This document shows, piece by piece, positions 1-11,458 of a DNA stretch of 64,000 bases. Source of the stretch: Morchella semilibera (lineage: Eukaryota > Ascomycota > Pezizomycetes > Pezizales > Morchellaceae); the NCBI GenBank assembly GCA_009192285.1, contig CM018605.1, positions 1,326,530 to 1,390,529 on the forward strand. Reading direction: 5' to 3'. Positions within the stretch are counted from its first letter, which is position 1; each line of letters begins with the position of its first letter. Made by a program: the position numbers and the translations under genes. The notes below the pieces were generated by a model. It ran no database searches, was not told the DNA's origin, and saw only the letters and a program-made list of their open reading frames with translations.

Positions 1-1229
1 GGTATTATCTATGGGCCGAGTAACTCTCGGGGCTTGTCTATAGCCATGTCTTCTGGGGTGGGGCTGGACGGTTTATCGGGACTGGAGCGAGGGAGGAAGA
101 TAACTACAGGTCTGAGTTATCAGTAATGGTCTACGAGGCCGCGTGGCTTTTACGTCTCAGTACACGACTACTCTAGGGGCAAGTCTGTTTCTAGGCTGGG
201 GGAAGAAGTGGTTGCTGGAAGAAGCTGTCGTAGGCCTTGGATTGATCATAGAATGTGCAAACCTCTACTTACGGTATGATATTATCAAATTTACGAATCA
301 AACCACATTCCTTCAACATTACGCGCTCGCACACCTCCAGCAAAATCACCCAAGCGAGACAAAAACTAGGCATTCCATGAGTCTTCTGATCGACATGATC
401 TGTTGTATTAAGATGTCAATTATATAGTTATATATTGAGTCGTGCTCGAGACGTATAAATCAAATCCTGGGACTAATTAAAGGCATTGGTTACCCAAAAC
501 ACGGATTGTATCTAGGCGCTTTGCTCGTGTATCACATGGTGTTAAATGTGCAGCTTTGATACCGTATAGGTGCGGTTTCTGGGTCTCCGCAACTATAGAT
601 AGTTTATTATAACTACCTTCTCTATAATATAATAAGAGCAAGGAAGTCCCTTGAAGTAGGGAGGCACTGCAAGACAATTATTCATCCCATTGGGCTGCCC
701 TGGCATAAATACCACAGGTCATGAGCTCTCAGTCTTTACTGGTTATCGTAGATATATATTTTGAGTGTATCAGTTGATACTTGATGCTATTTTCAAGACA
801 GGATACCGAACGTTTATATATAATTACCCATGACCACACCCTCACCCCCCCCCCAAATTACGCCAAAGTGTATAATATCGTTATCGTTATCGTACGAGTG
901 CAGCGGCTAGCTAAGCCCCCCATAAACAGCTGCTGCCTGCCCTAGTTTATGCTTACGCACTACGACAAATATCTAGCATATTGATCATTGACATATGCAC
1001 CATCTGACAATCCGACAGATCGAGCCTCTGTACTACCATTAATCTCCACTTGTGGTGAATGTTGGTAACATCGCGGGATGCTACAGTGATTGTAATTTTC
1101 TTTGATGAATACGAGACAGGCATGGGTCACGACATTATTTAGGCCCACATGCGGACGTAATATTTGACTAATAATAGATATTACTCAGTGGAGAAGGGTT
1201 CGTGCCAAGACCTTTGAGGGTTAGTAATA

Positions 1230-1556
1230 CGGGTATTTCCAATGTTCTCATGTTCATACTTACACCACTAGAATTTAAAAATGTCGCTTATTTAAATCTT
1301 TTATTAATAATTTCACTCAGTTTTAATTTAGGGGCCATTCTCACTAAGTCTTTCTTGATTGGAGTTGATTGGCGGCAATTTAATTCTGGCACCCCGAGTA
1401 CAGAAGGCTGTGAGGAGCCTCCGTTAGGGGGATCTTGTCCTGAGGTGTCTGCTAAAAAAAGTTTAATTGGTAGACCTCCCAATAGGGCATGGTTTATGAT
1501 ATAATTTCTCTTAAGTATAGAGGCGGTGCGAGGTTCGATTCCCCGTGCCTCCATAA
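1230..1556 (+). other. Possible mitochondrial-derived (NUMT) patch with tRNA-like 3' end
   Basis: The patch is AT-rich at its start and ends in a sequence that looks like the T-arm and acceptor of a tRNA: a GGTTCGATTCC loop near 1532 followed by a 3' end like GTGCCTCCA. A D-arm-like stretch (AGTTTAATTGGTAGA) lies near 1458-1475. I could not fold a complete cloverleaf, because no 5' acceptor half pairs with the 3' end. It may be a broken organellar tRNA with flanking sequence inserted in the nucleus. This is a weak call from composition and motif shape only. Confidence 0.3.
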
Positions 1557-2110
1557 AGATTTCAGCAGGGGGATGGGAGAGTTGGTGATATTCCTTTGTC
1601 GGGCATCAAGATGGTTGGTGGTTGAGATGTTGCGAAGCGCCTTTTTTTTTTAGATAAAACTTTCGGGAGAAAGAGAGCTATCCTTGTAACAGAGGAATAG
1701 TCTCTGTTATATATCGCCCCGGCGGTTCTCGTAACTATGCTGTTCTGACTCACATCATGAGCTGAAACATCGTCGAGTGATCACTCGTGATCTAGACCAA
1801 CCCGCGAATGCCAAGGTTTCACATGTACCTCCATGTAACTGTACTTACTCTGTCCTCAGTCAGCTCTAAAACGCAACCCTTCTAACTCCCGATAACTTCG
1901 TGCGGGATCGGAGTATTCATGTGGGTACCCCCACCCCCTACCGAGGCCCGAGGAGTTGGGGGGGGGGGTGATGTGACGCGGTGTTGAAAATAACAAAGTA
2001 ATAAAACCCCGAGTTAATATCCAACTGTGGCTGGTGAGCCTAAACGGTTTTAATTCGGAGAGCTTTGAAGTAGATACGTACGTGTGTATGAGTGACTGTA
2101 TCGGAGTGAA

Positions 2111-2141
2111 ATGGATGGAATGGAATGGAATGGAATGGAAA
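2111..2141. repeat. ATGGA pentanucleotide microsatellite
   Basis: About five to six tandem copies of a TGGAA/ATGGA unit, visible directly, in intergenic DNA downstream of acl2. Confidence 0.85.
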
Positions 2142-2900
2142 TGAGGGCTTTTTAGGGGGTGGGGGTAATGCGGTATCTACTCTATATATGGGCTAGAGAC
2201 ACTACTTTAGTGGTGCAGGACGATCCAAGAGTTTGGGCCCGATAGCTGTAATTAATCCACTGCATATGATGCTCTGATCTCGTGCGTGTAGCTTGGTATC
2301 TATGTCGTTATTGACAATGTGTTCATGTGTTGGAGAGACCGATATGCGCTACTTACATGTACCTCTGCCTGGAGGTTGACCTGAGGACAATGCCAAGACA
2401 TGTATGTATGCCTAATACATATTGAGCTAAGTACTAGCACATGTATATGAACGACACAATACCGATATGATGCCAAGACAATGAATAATAGCATACATAA
2501 TACAGTCCAATGATAACCATTTCGGGAGTGTCAACACATAAGAAAACCCTTATAAAAGGAAGACGTCACTGTTAACAAGATATCCGGATTTGAACATCAC
2601 CAGTACTATTTGTAGCGGGTGATAACCTATGATGAAGTTGACTACCCCGAGTAGTGTAATGTAAATGGAGGCAACGATGATTCAAAAGCAGTATCTTTGA
2701 ATACGCTAAAGCTACATGTATCTAATTGAGGGGGTGGTTCCCCCAATCTCTCATAAATCGCCCCAAGTTCTGAATTACGAAAGAAACCATGAATTGCATA
2801 TTCGCTAGAAAAAACAGAAAGCCAGGATATTTTTTTTTTCTCTAATGATCCGATTTAACTATATTTATTTTTCTCCCAATAATTCAAAGAAAACACCCAT

Positions 2901-5048
2901 CTAACCGCTGTACTCCTGGATGTTTCCGATGTTCTTGCCAAGGAGAGCCATAGGCACGATACCGGAAACGTGACACTCTGGTCCGTACACATGCATGTCC
3001 AGTTTCAGCTCCTGTCCAACAGCCTTGATGTTCTTTAATCCCTCCTGGTAGTTGGGACCAGCACGACGGACCCAGATCTGAACCTTGTGCTCAATGAGCA
3101 CAGGAGCAAACTCACGGAGGGCACGGATGACACCCTTGAAGGTAGATGCAACGTTCTACGGTAAAATATTAGTTTTGCGGAAAGTTTCCGGGGTACAGGA
3201 GAAGGCTTACAGTGAAGTTGGCAATACCACCACCAATAAAGAGAACACGGCCCTCAGGGTGGATGGGCGCGCGCAACATGAGATCAAAGACGGTGCGGGC
3301 ATAGAGGTATGTCTGTCCCTCAGTGGGCGCACCAGAGTATTCTCCGTAGTTGGCCAGTTCACTGGAGAAACCGGATGAGGCAATGGCGTCGGCATAAACG
3401 ACTGATGCACCACCTCCGGCGACGAGAGTCCACACTCGGCCGACAGGGTTAAGGACGGTCAACTTAAGGGAAGCACCGGTCTTAGCATCAAGGGATGCAA
3501 TGTAACTAATGGACAAGTTAGTCTCTACTGCCCAACCCTAACCCCTTGGGGTTTAAAAGAGCGAAATGGCTTACGCTTCCTCCTTGGTCAGCTCACGACC
3601 AAATGGAGCAGGGAATTCCATTGGTGGGCCAGCATCGATAGAAACAGAGTCGCTTCCAACAGGTCTCAGTCCCAGAGCAGCTGGACTCCTGGCAATGGCC
3701 CATTTAGCACCGCACTCAAACTCGGCGGTCTGATCAAGTTTTGCTGCCAAGTCCAAGAAGTGGACCTGAGCTGAGGTTTTATCCTCGTTGGGGATAACGA
3801 CCAATGGGTTGATCTCGAGGTAACTATAAATGAAATTTTTTAGAAATTGTATCAGGAGCAGTATGCGAATACAAGGGAACTAACGTGAACTGGCAGTCTA
3901 CATAGACGGCATAAAGTCTTGTGATGAAGTCAACAAGGACATTGTGTACACCTGAAGGAACGTTCTTCAAGAGAGTCTGAGCAATAACCTCGTTCGATGG
4001 GTACCTAGCGTAACGAGTTAGTAAAAAAAAAATAGTGTAGGATTTCTATTAGAAAACTTACTTTGATAGATCGACGGGAATCAGAAGCTTCTCAGCCTTC
4101 TCGTCAACATCACCAACATCCACACCTCCTTCATGAGTAAATAGGATCCAGTCACCCTATATAACACGTATTAGTGGTTGTTTGGTTATTTGTTTCAGGC
4201 ATTATAATAAAACATCACAACTTTTTGGCAACAGAAAGTCACCAAAAAGCTTCTAGAAAGCAAGGACAAATAAGGAAAAGACAAATATATAAAAATGCAG
4301 ATCGAAGCCACTTATGTCGGGTAATTAAACTGAAAGAAGTCCGATAAGCGAGAAAACGGCTGCAATGCAGGGTCTGATACAGGGGAGTGACGGTGCACTC
4401 TTCCGAAGAAATCGACGTTGGAAGGGAGACATCCGCTCGACCGAAAGTACATAAAGCTTTTGAGCTCCCGCGATCCAACGGCAACCCGACCACTGCCAAC
4501 AACAACACATACAAGACGCGAAATGCGACACAGTATATACGAAAACAGGAGCGGAAAGGACAGGGCTTTGTTCAAGGAATAAGAAATTAAAGGGAGGACT
4601 ATAAACTGACCTCTCTGACTGAGTGGATATTGATGTAGTATTCCTCCTCAGGCTTGTGTGGGCAAAATGGCTCAACCAAGAATGTTCTCAGGTAGCCCTT
4701 AACAGTCTCAACCTGAACCTCTTTTCCAGCCTTCTGCTCGATCCAGGCACGTGCCTCAGCCCAGGTCTTGTTCAAGGTCAACAATCCGGCCTTTCCACGT
4801 CTCTTGATAAGCTGATCTGGCTTTGCAACGAATCTGGCACCCTGCTCGAGCAACCATGGGTACTGCTGTTCGGCGGCATCGCAGACAGCGGAGGGAGATG
4901 ACCCCTCACCAAAGAACAGAGAAGCAAGCTTTGGTGGAGCATTATGGGGAGGAGTGGGGAGAGTTGAAGGGGCGATGACCGCAGAGCGGGTGAGGTGGTA
5001 GTTGAGGATGGCCTTCCCGTCGGCCTCGTGGATGGATTTAGCAGACAT
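2901..5048 (-). CDS. acl2: ATP-citrate lyase subunit 2 (citryl-CoA synthetase, ATP-grasp half)
   Basis: This is the smaller subunit of the two-gene fungal ATP-citrate lyase, which makes cytosolic acetyl-CoA and oxaloacetate from citrate, CoA and ATP. Six exons on the minus strand read 5048-4611, 4156-4062, 4004-3885, 3823-3575, 3505-3211 and 3155-2901. All junctions are GT-AG in matching phase and give 483 residues, close to the usual length of about 480. The N-terminus starts [12 protein letters not shown] and includes the ATP-grasp segment with [14 protein letters not shown]. The middle has YLEINPLVV, typical of succinyl-CoA-synthetase-type ATP-grasp enzymes. The C-terminal half contains [10 protein letters not shown] and ends in QEYSG. 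The gene is divergent from acl1, so both are probably driven from the 1.35 kb gap and expressed together. No break is seen. Confidence 0.96.
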
Positions 5049-6394
5049 TGTGGGGCGGTGGATAAGATATCAAAAGCAACGAGAAAGATGGAGATGGAAA
5101 TGTAGATGGAGATGGAAACGGAGGTGATGGAATTGAATTGGAGATTAAAGAGAAGAGGGGAAGGAGAGGAGGAGGAAACAGGTCAATTGATGAAGTTCAG
5201 GAGAGGTGTGGGGTTGGCGGGCTGGTCTTGAGTCTTTGAGAAAACGGGAGGGGTGTGAAGCAACAGCCTACCCTGGGGGAATACGGGACTTCGGTTGAGA
5301 GCTGCAGAGACAGCAAACTGCAGTACGCCGATTCAATTCGTTGGGCTTCGAGTTTTTTTTTTCTCGGCCCCCCAAACAGAACGAGTTGGGGACAGGGAAA
5401 CTTATCCCCGCTACTTTGGTCAGATAATTAAGCTGGGTCTCCGATGTTCCCATTTCGGGGTAAACATATACTTTTGTGGGTCTGGTGTACCAACCCCGAG
5501 TAAGCCCACCTTTTAGCCCCACCTTAGACCCTGCTACCCCACTATGGCTATTTTGGGCTAAGATCGACGATCTAGTACACTAAAGCCACAATTACGCCAC
5601 GATAGAACCCCTCGTTATCAGACCAAAACGAGTTATTTGTCGTTTGGCTCAGGGTGTTTTACGGGTCCCAACAGAACAAGGTGATTTTGGAATGTAGCGC
5701 AAGGCTTGCAGGTCCCAGGTTGACGACCAACGGGCCAGACGCTTCGGGTCCAATGTCCCCAACGATCTGGGCTTGGATTCAACAGCCGAAAAAGAAGAAA
5801 GACTCCCTCACGTCCCCGACCTCGTTCCTATTTCTCTGTTCTTTCCGTTCACTCCATTCCCCATCCTACTCTTCTTCTCATCTCGCCCCTCGTCTTTCTC
5901 CACCTCATTGTCCTGGCATACATCTTGTGAGTGCTCTGACATTCAAAACTCCATCCACTTCCTCCCCGCACCTTCACTGACTTCGACGCTACAACCAGTC
6001 TACTATCTAATTCTTCACACCACCACATCATTTCCACCTCCTTCTTTGAATTGTTAAAGCGAATTGAATTGGTATGTTGAGCACTTCCCCGCTTCCCCGT
6101 TCGAATCTTCTGTGTTCGGACTGCATGAGGATCAAGTGAGGGGTTCAGCTAGAAAGCTTGAGGAGTAAGGAAGAGTGGGTGTGTATGCAGTGCATTGTTG
6201 TACTTGCATTGGGTGTTCTCTCTGGTTGCGATTGCACGCTAGATTGTTGCTATCACCCCACCTCATTCCTATTTCTCACCATTGCTTGCTCTTTCTCAAT
6301 TCCATCAATTATCTACCCAAAGCTTCAACTCACCTCTTCAACTTTCGCCGTTTGTTTTGCTAACTCCTCTAATTTTAAGATTTGAGCTTTCGAG
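5049..6394. promoter_or_regulatory. Shared divergent promoter of acl2 and acl1
   Basis: This 1346-base gap separates the start codons of two subunits of one enzyme transcribed in opposite directions. Strongly pyrimidine-rich stretches at about 5800-6060 and 6240-6380 precede acl1, as in leaders of highly expressed filamentous-fungal genes. A GTATGT near 6072 and AG-ending pyrimidine tracts before 6395 would allow a 5'-UTR intron. No convincing coding frame is present. That it acts as a bidirectional promoter is inferred from position and the known adjacency of acl1/acl2 in ascomycetes. Confidence 0.6.
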
Positions 6395-8711
6395 ATGTCT
6401 GCAACTCTCGCTCCCCCCTCTGCTGATGGCAAGCAAGCCTCTGCAAATGATAACATCCGCCGTTTCACCGCCCCCTCCCGTCCGAGGTCTCCCCAAGCAG
6501 AGCACACTCTTTTCCACCCCAAAACCCGTGCTTTTGTCTATGGACTGCAGCCTAAAGCATGCCAGGGAATGCTTGATTTCGATTTCATTTGTAGGTGTCC
6601 TAATCTTGATGGATAGCTCAGTACATGTGATGAATTGAGATGGGTTTCTGCCGTTTCAAGCGCCGGGGTTGATGGAGAAGTATTCTTACACTGTTGCATC
6701 TAATAGGCAAACGTTCAACTCCCAGTGTAGCTGGTATCATCTACCCATTCGGAGGACAGTTCGTTTCCAAGATGTACTGGGGAACTTCCGAGACCCTTCT
6801 CCCTGTCTACCAAGCTGTGGACAAGGCTTGCGAGAAGCACCCCGAAGTTGACACTGTAAGACTCCCCGGAAGAAAGAATCTAGTGCACCCTATCTGACAA
6901 GAACAGGTTGTGAACTTTGCCAGTTCTCGTTCGGTGTATAGCTCTACCTTGGAGTTGATGGCGAAGCCACAGATCAGGACCATTGCCATCATTGCTGAGG
7001 GTGTCCCAGAAAGGCGTGCCCGTGAGATCATGCACATTGCTCAGCAGAAAGGTATTACTATCATTGGGCCTGCAACCGTTGGTGGTATCAAGCCCGGTTC
7101 ATTCAAGATTGGTAACACCGGTGGTATGATGGACAACATTGTCGCATCTAAGCTGTACCGCCCCGGATCTGTTGGATACGTCTCCAAGTCTGGTGGTATG
7201 TCCAACGAGCTGAACAACATCATTTCTACAACCACAAACGGTGTCTACGAGGGTGTTGCCATTGGAGGAGACAGGTACCCAGGAACCACTTTCATTGAGC
7301 ACTTGTTGAGGTAAGCTCTTGTTGTTTTCCCAGACCTTGCCCTGGATCTATTATCTCATGGATAGTTTAGATATGAGGCCGATCCCCAGTGTAAAATCCT
7401 TGTTCTCCTTGGTGAGGTTGGAGGTGTAGAAGAGTATCGTGTTATCGAGGCTGTCAAGTCAGGTGTTATCACCAAGCCCATCGTCGCCTGGGCCATCGGA
7501 ACTTGTGCCTCTATGTTTAAGACTGAGGTGCAGTTCGGACATGCCGGTTCGTTCGCCAACTCACAGCTCGAGACCGCTGCTACCAAGAACGCTGCCATGC
7601 GTGAAGCTGGTTTCTACGTCCCTGAGACTTTCGAAGACTTCCCCCAGACTTTGAAGGAGGTTTACGAGGGACTTGTTGCTGCCGGAACTATTGTTCCTCA
7701 GCCAGAGCCGATCCCACCAAAGATCCCCATCGATTACTCATGGGCTCAAGAGCTAGGTCTTGTCCGTAAGCCAGCTGCCTTCATTTCCACCATCTCCGAC
7801 GACCGTGGTCAGGAGCTGTTGTACGCTGGTATGCCCATCTCTGATGTCTTCAGAGAGGAGATTGGTATCGGAGGTGTTATGTCTCTGCTGTGGTTCCGTC
7901 GCCGTCTACCAGACTATGCTTCCAAGTTTTTGGAGATGGTTTTGATGTTGACAGCTGATCACGGTCCGGCCGTTTCTGGTGCCATGAACACCATCATTAC
8001 TACCAGAGCCGGAAAGGATTTGATCTCTGCTTTGGTCTCTGGTCTGTTGACCATCGGAGAGAGGTTCGGTGGTGCCCTTGATGGAGCTGCTGCCGAGTTC
8101 ACTGGTGCTTTCGATAAGGGCCTGAGTCCCAGAGACTTTGTTGACACCATGAGGAAGCAGAACAAACTCAGTGAGTATTTTATTTCCAGTGCTGTGTGGG
8201 ATATAATGCTAATTGGCTCAAAGTTCCCGGTATCGGACACAAGGTTAAGTCCCGAAACAACCCCGATCTCCGTGTAGAGCTTGTTAAGGAGTTCGTCTTG
8301 AAGCGATTCCCATCACACAAACTCTTGGACTACGCCCTTGCCGTCGAGTCCGTCACCACAAGCAAGAAGGACAACCTGATTCTCAACGTCGATGGATGTG
8401 TCGCTGTCTGCTTTGTTGACCTTATCCGAAACTGCGGTGCCTTCTCCGCCGAAGAGGCCGAGGACTACCTGAGAGTAAGTAATCCGGTTCATGCATGTCT
8501 ACCAGAAGCCCTACTAACGTCATTGCAGATGGGTGTTCTCAACGGTCTCTTCGTCCTTGGACGTTCCATTGGTTTGATTGCCCATTACCTCGACCAGAAG
8601 AGACTCAGGACTGGTCTCTACAGGCATCCTTGGGATGACATTACCTACTTGCTCCCCAACCTCCAAGGAAACGCACCCGGAAACGAGGGGAGAGTGGAGG
8701 TTACTCTTTAA
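6395..8711 (+). CDS. acl1: ATP-citrate lyase subunit 1 (citrate synthase-like half)
   Basis: This is the large subunit of fungal ATP-citrate lyase. It carries the phosphohistidine CoA-ligase region and the C-terminal citrate-synthase-like lyase domain. Six exons (6395-6590, 6707-6855, 6907-7310, 7371-8170, 8224-8474, 8529-8711) join in phase to 660 residues. Visible marks are [11 protein letters not shown] near the start, [13 protein letters not shown] containing the histidine that is phosphorylated in this family, and the lyase-domain segments [19 protein letters not shown] and [10 protein letters not shown]. The protein ends in GRVEVTL. Exon 1 ends inside a Cys codon, at a GTAGGT donor that restores [12 protein letters not shown]. 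The product acts in the cytosol with Acl2, feeding lipid and sterol synthesis and histone acetylation. The frame is intact. Confidence 0.97.
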
Positions 8712-9287
8712 ATTAAAACCGAAGAAAAAAAGGTACAAAAAAAATATTGATATACGTAGTAGACAAAAGTGGAATGTCGAAATGTGTTTTTTCTTTCTTA
8801 TCATGGTTCTAGAGCGTTGAAGGACAGGAATGGAATTATGTTATTGTGAATTCTCTATACCCGATATAAGATAGCGAATGGTCCTTGACCTTGCTTTTTT
8901 TATTTGAAGACTGTGATTCGCAGCCGTTTTCTATTTGATTGATGTGTGCAAGTGGCATGGAGGACTTGAGAGTCACCACAGCTCAGACAGCACAATTGGT
9001 GTGTACAGAACCACAATACAATCGTTAAGGCCATGATCAAGTGGTGATACGCAATAAGTATGAGTCTTGTCATGCATCCCCGCTGTATAACGATGCGTCA
9101 AGGCTTATTTATGCGATTGAGTGAGTGAGTAAGTGAGTGTGAGTCGCAACTGCGAGTCATCCTGCAGCCCACCCCACCATACATATGCCACTGTTATTTA
9201 CAAAAACACCCCCGCTTCACACAGTTCGCTCTCGATCTCACAACCATAACCTCACAGAAATTCCCATTCACCTCTGCTACATCAACA
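8712..9287. other. Intergenic: acl1 3' region and upstream of the TPT1 gene
   Basis: A 576-base gap between two same-strand genes. It holds an AT-rich tail after acl1 and an AGTG-type microsatellite at about 9116-9145. A short C-rich leader lies before the ATG at 9288. I see no gene. Confidence 0.6.
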
Positions 9288-10401
9288 ATGTCCAACACCA
9301 ACCCCAACAACACTCCCACTCCCACCCCCGAAACTCGCCCCACCCGCGGAGGCCGCGGAGGAGGCCGCGGAGGAGGAGGCAACAAAACCAACGACGATCG
9401 CACGATCTCAAAGGCACTCAGCTATACGCTGCGCCATGGCGCCGAGAAGGAGAAGCTCAAACTGCGCAGCGACGGGTACGCTAACGCTGCGGAACTCGTG
9501 AGTTTCCCCCCCTTTCATCCCATGGCGGTGAGAGGCTGACAGATGGTTGGTAATATAGCTCGCGATGCCAAAGTTTAGGAAGCTGGGGCTCACGTTCGAG
9601 AGGTTGCAGAGGCTCGTGAAGGAGAATGACAAGCAGCGGTATACGCTTGTTCTGGCGTCGTCGGTGAAGGCTCCACCAGCTGCTGAGGGTGCGGTTGGTG
9701 ATCCGGCCACGGGGGTGACTGTCTCGGGGGTCCACAATGATAGCAGCGAAGGGAAGACCGCCGCCGCCGCCGTCGCCGCCGCCGCCGCCGCAGTACCAGC
9801 AGAGACCGAACCAACCGACGCCGACCCCGCCCACTACCTGATCCGCGCCACGCAGGGGCACAGCATCGTCCTCTCCTCGGCCTCGCTCTCGCTCACGCCG
9901 CTGGACGCACGCGCGCTCCCGGTCGCCGTGCACGGCACCTTCTACGGGCCCTACGAGGCAATCGTGGCGTCGGGCCATCTCTCGCGCATGGGGCGGAACC
10001 ATATACACCTTGCGGCCGCGGAGACAGGCGTGGTCAGCGGGATGCGCAGGGACGCGGAGGTGCTCGTGTATGTTGATGTGCTGCGCGCCGTCGAGAAGGG
10101 GGGCCTCAGCTTCTGGACCAGCGCAAATGGGGTGGTGCTGACGGAGGGGGACGCGGAGGGGAGGTTGGACTTGGGGTTTGTGAGTAGGATTGTGGAGAGG
10201 GCGAGCGGGAGGGTGTTGTGGGAGGGGGGGAGGGTGGTCGGGGAGTTGCCGGAGGGGGTGAAGGGGAGGGGAGGGGGAGGGGGCAGAGGGGGGAGGGGGT
10301 GGGGGTGGGGTGGGAGAGGGAGGGGTGGTAGGGGCGGGAGGGGTAGGGGCGGCGGTAATGTGGTGGTGCCGGAGGAGAGGGTGGATGCGGGGGACCCGTA
10401 G
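9288..10401 (+). CDS. TPT1: tRNA 2'-phosphotransferase with RGG-rich termini
   Basis: This enzyme is the last step of tRNA splicing. It moves the 2'-phosphate at the splice junction to NAD+, giving ADP-ribose 1'',2''-cyclic phosphate. Two exons (9288-9497, 9559-10401) give 350 residues. The N-terminal winged-helix part shows ISKALSYTLRHGA, SDGYANAAELL and VKENDKQRYTL. The ADP-ribosyltransferase-like part shows RATQGHSI, HGTFYGPYEAI, GRNHIHLA and VYVDV, which are family landmarks. Three additions are unusual: an N-terminal RGG segment (about residues 20-31), an Ala-rich insertion from a GCC run (about residues 136-148) just before the catalytic half, and a Gly/Arg tail (about residues 303-335). 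The tails could bind RNA, which is inference. Codon use is more GC-rich than in neighbouring genes. Confidence 0.93.
9765..9795 (+). repeat. GCC/GTC trinucleotide repeat coding for an Ala tract in TPT1
   Basis: An interrupted GCC run within exon 2 of the 2'-phosphotransferase gene. It encodes Ala with one Val and sits between the two halves of the enzyme, where length change should be tolerated. Confidence 0.8.
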
Positions 10402-11458
10402 TGGTAGTTAGTTCTGGCGCGGGAGGCGCTGTATTTGTAAATTAATCATATAGGATCACTTGGTTTGGGTTTTTTGCTTTCCTGTTTACTTGTGGGTTGG
10501 TCGATAGCTTTTTTAAAAAGATGCATAGATAATCATTGAGCCCCTCAGTATGCGTTACTGCTAACAGCCAAATAAAAGCTTGTTATAAGGGGCAATCTCT
10601 CAATAAAGGTACATGTAATCTCTCAATAAAGGCACCACCCTTTCTTTCTTTTGTTTGTGTACTTGTATAAGGGTACATAATATACCAAATCAAACCTCCA
10701 CCGCTATGGAAACCCTCCGCTGTAGTTACCGGCACTTAATCTTAGTCCCGGTACTGTCTACCGGCTGGTTACATGTATTCAGTACATTACAATCTACAAG
10801 GCAAAGGTCTCTTGACGGCTGTGGCTGAGTACTCTGAGGTAAGTATGTATGCACTTCATGTATGTCTTGATGCTCCTATCACGAAAACTCACTCGGTTCC
10901 TTGGGCCTCAGGGATAGGTTTCGCGGATTACATACAGCCCATCGATCGCACCACCCACGGAGACGACACACCCGACCGCCCTCAATCTACCTGGAGAGTA
11001 GGTACATACAAGCTTATTCCGACCTCGACCTGGGCGCACGGGCCAAGTGTTGCATCATGAAGAAAAAAAGAGTGCGTGTGTGTGTGTGTATGGGCGCGTT
11101 TCTAGAAGTCTGCCGGAAGCTCTGGGGCCCGGACATGAGCCCATCCTCTGTAGATCTGCGGGTTGCTCTGGTGCCGAATTCAACTCAACTCAACTCAACT
11201 CAGGGACTGCCGCGTTGCCAAGGAAGGAAGGAAGTCAGCCAATCAGGGCACGTCAATCTAACTTATCCGCCAGGGGGGCCGGCAATCAACACATCGGATA
11301 TAAAGTTCAGCAATCGACCCCAGCTACAGCCACAGAATAGCAATAACAACAACAATAACAGCAAAAACGTACAGGAATCTACATTCACGTCGAGGAATTA
11401 ATTTGAATTGGGGAGTCTCTTCTCTCTCTCTCTAGCAAGACACACACCACTCACAACA
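10402..11458. other. Intergenic: TPT1 3' region and sterol reductase promoter
   Basis: No gene seen. It contains two TACATGTA palindromes (10610, 10770), a five-base AACTC satellite (11180-11202) and a GT-rich stretch near 11072-11088. A TATAAA lies at 11299-11304, about 155 bases before the sterol reductase ATG. A CT-rich tract at about 11415-11435 fits a transcription start region. The TATA assignment is inference. Confidence 0.55.
11180..11202. repeat. AACTC pentanucleotide microsatellite
   Basis: Four to five tandem AACTC units, visible directly, about 260 bases upstream of the sterol reductase start. Confidence 0.8.

Larger units (their letters stand above)
1..2900. other. Gene-free left flank
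   Basis: I see no convincing protein gene here. The open frames are short, show no conserved motif and lack plausible splice partners. The stretch holds a small ATGGA-type satellite near 2111-2141, two TACATGTA palindromes (2354, 2713), poly-C/G runs and an organelle-like patch at about 1230-1556 listed separately. The last 200 bases probably include the 3' end of the acl2 transcript. Confidence 0.6.

Noticed and set aside
1288-1554. Minus-strand frame beginning MEARGIEPRTAS
   Set aside because: This is the familiar reverse translation of a tRNA T-arm/acceptor, not a protein. It supports only the tRNA-like reading.
4239-4675. Several frames over the first acl2 intron
   Set aside because: They lie in a 454-base intron bounded by consensus splice sites and have no features of their own.
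9481-10008. 175-residue minus-strand frame opposite TPT1
   Set aside because: It is a shadow of GC-rich TPT1 exon 2, which carries the conserved motifs on the other strand.
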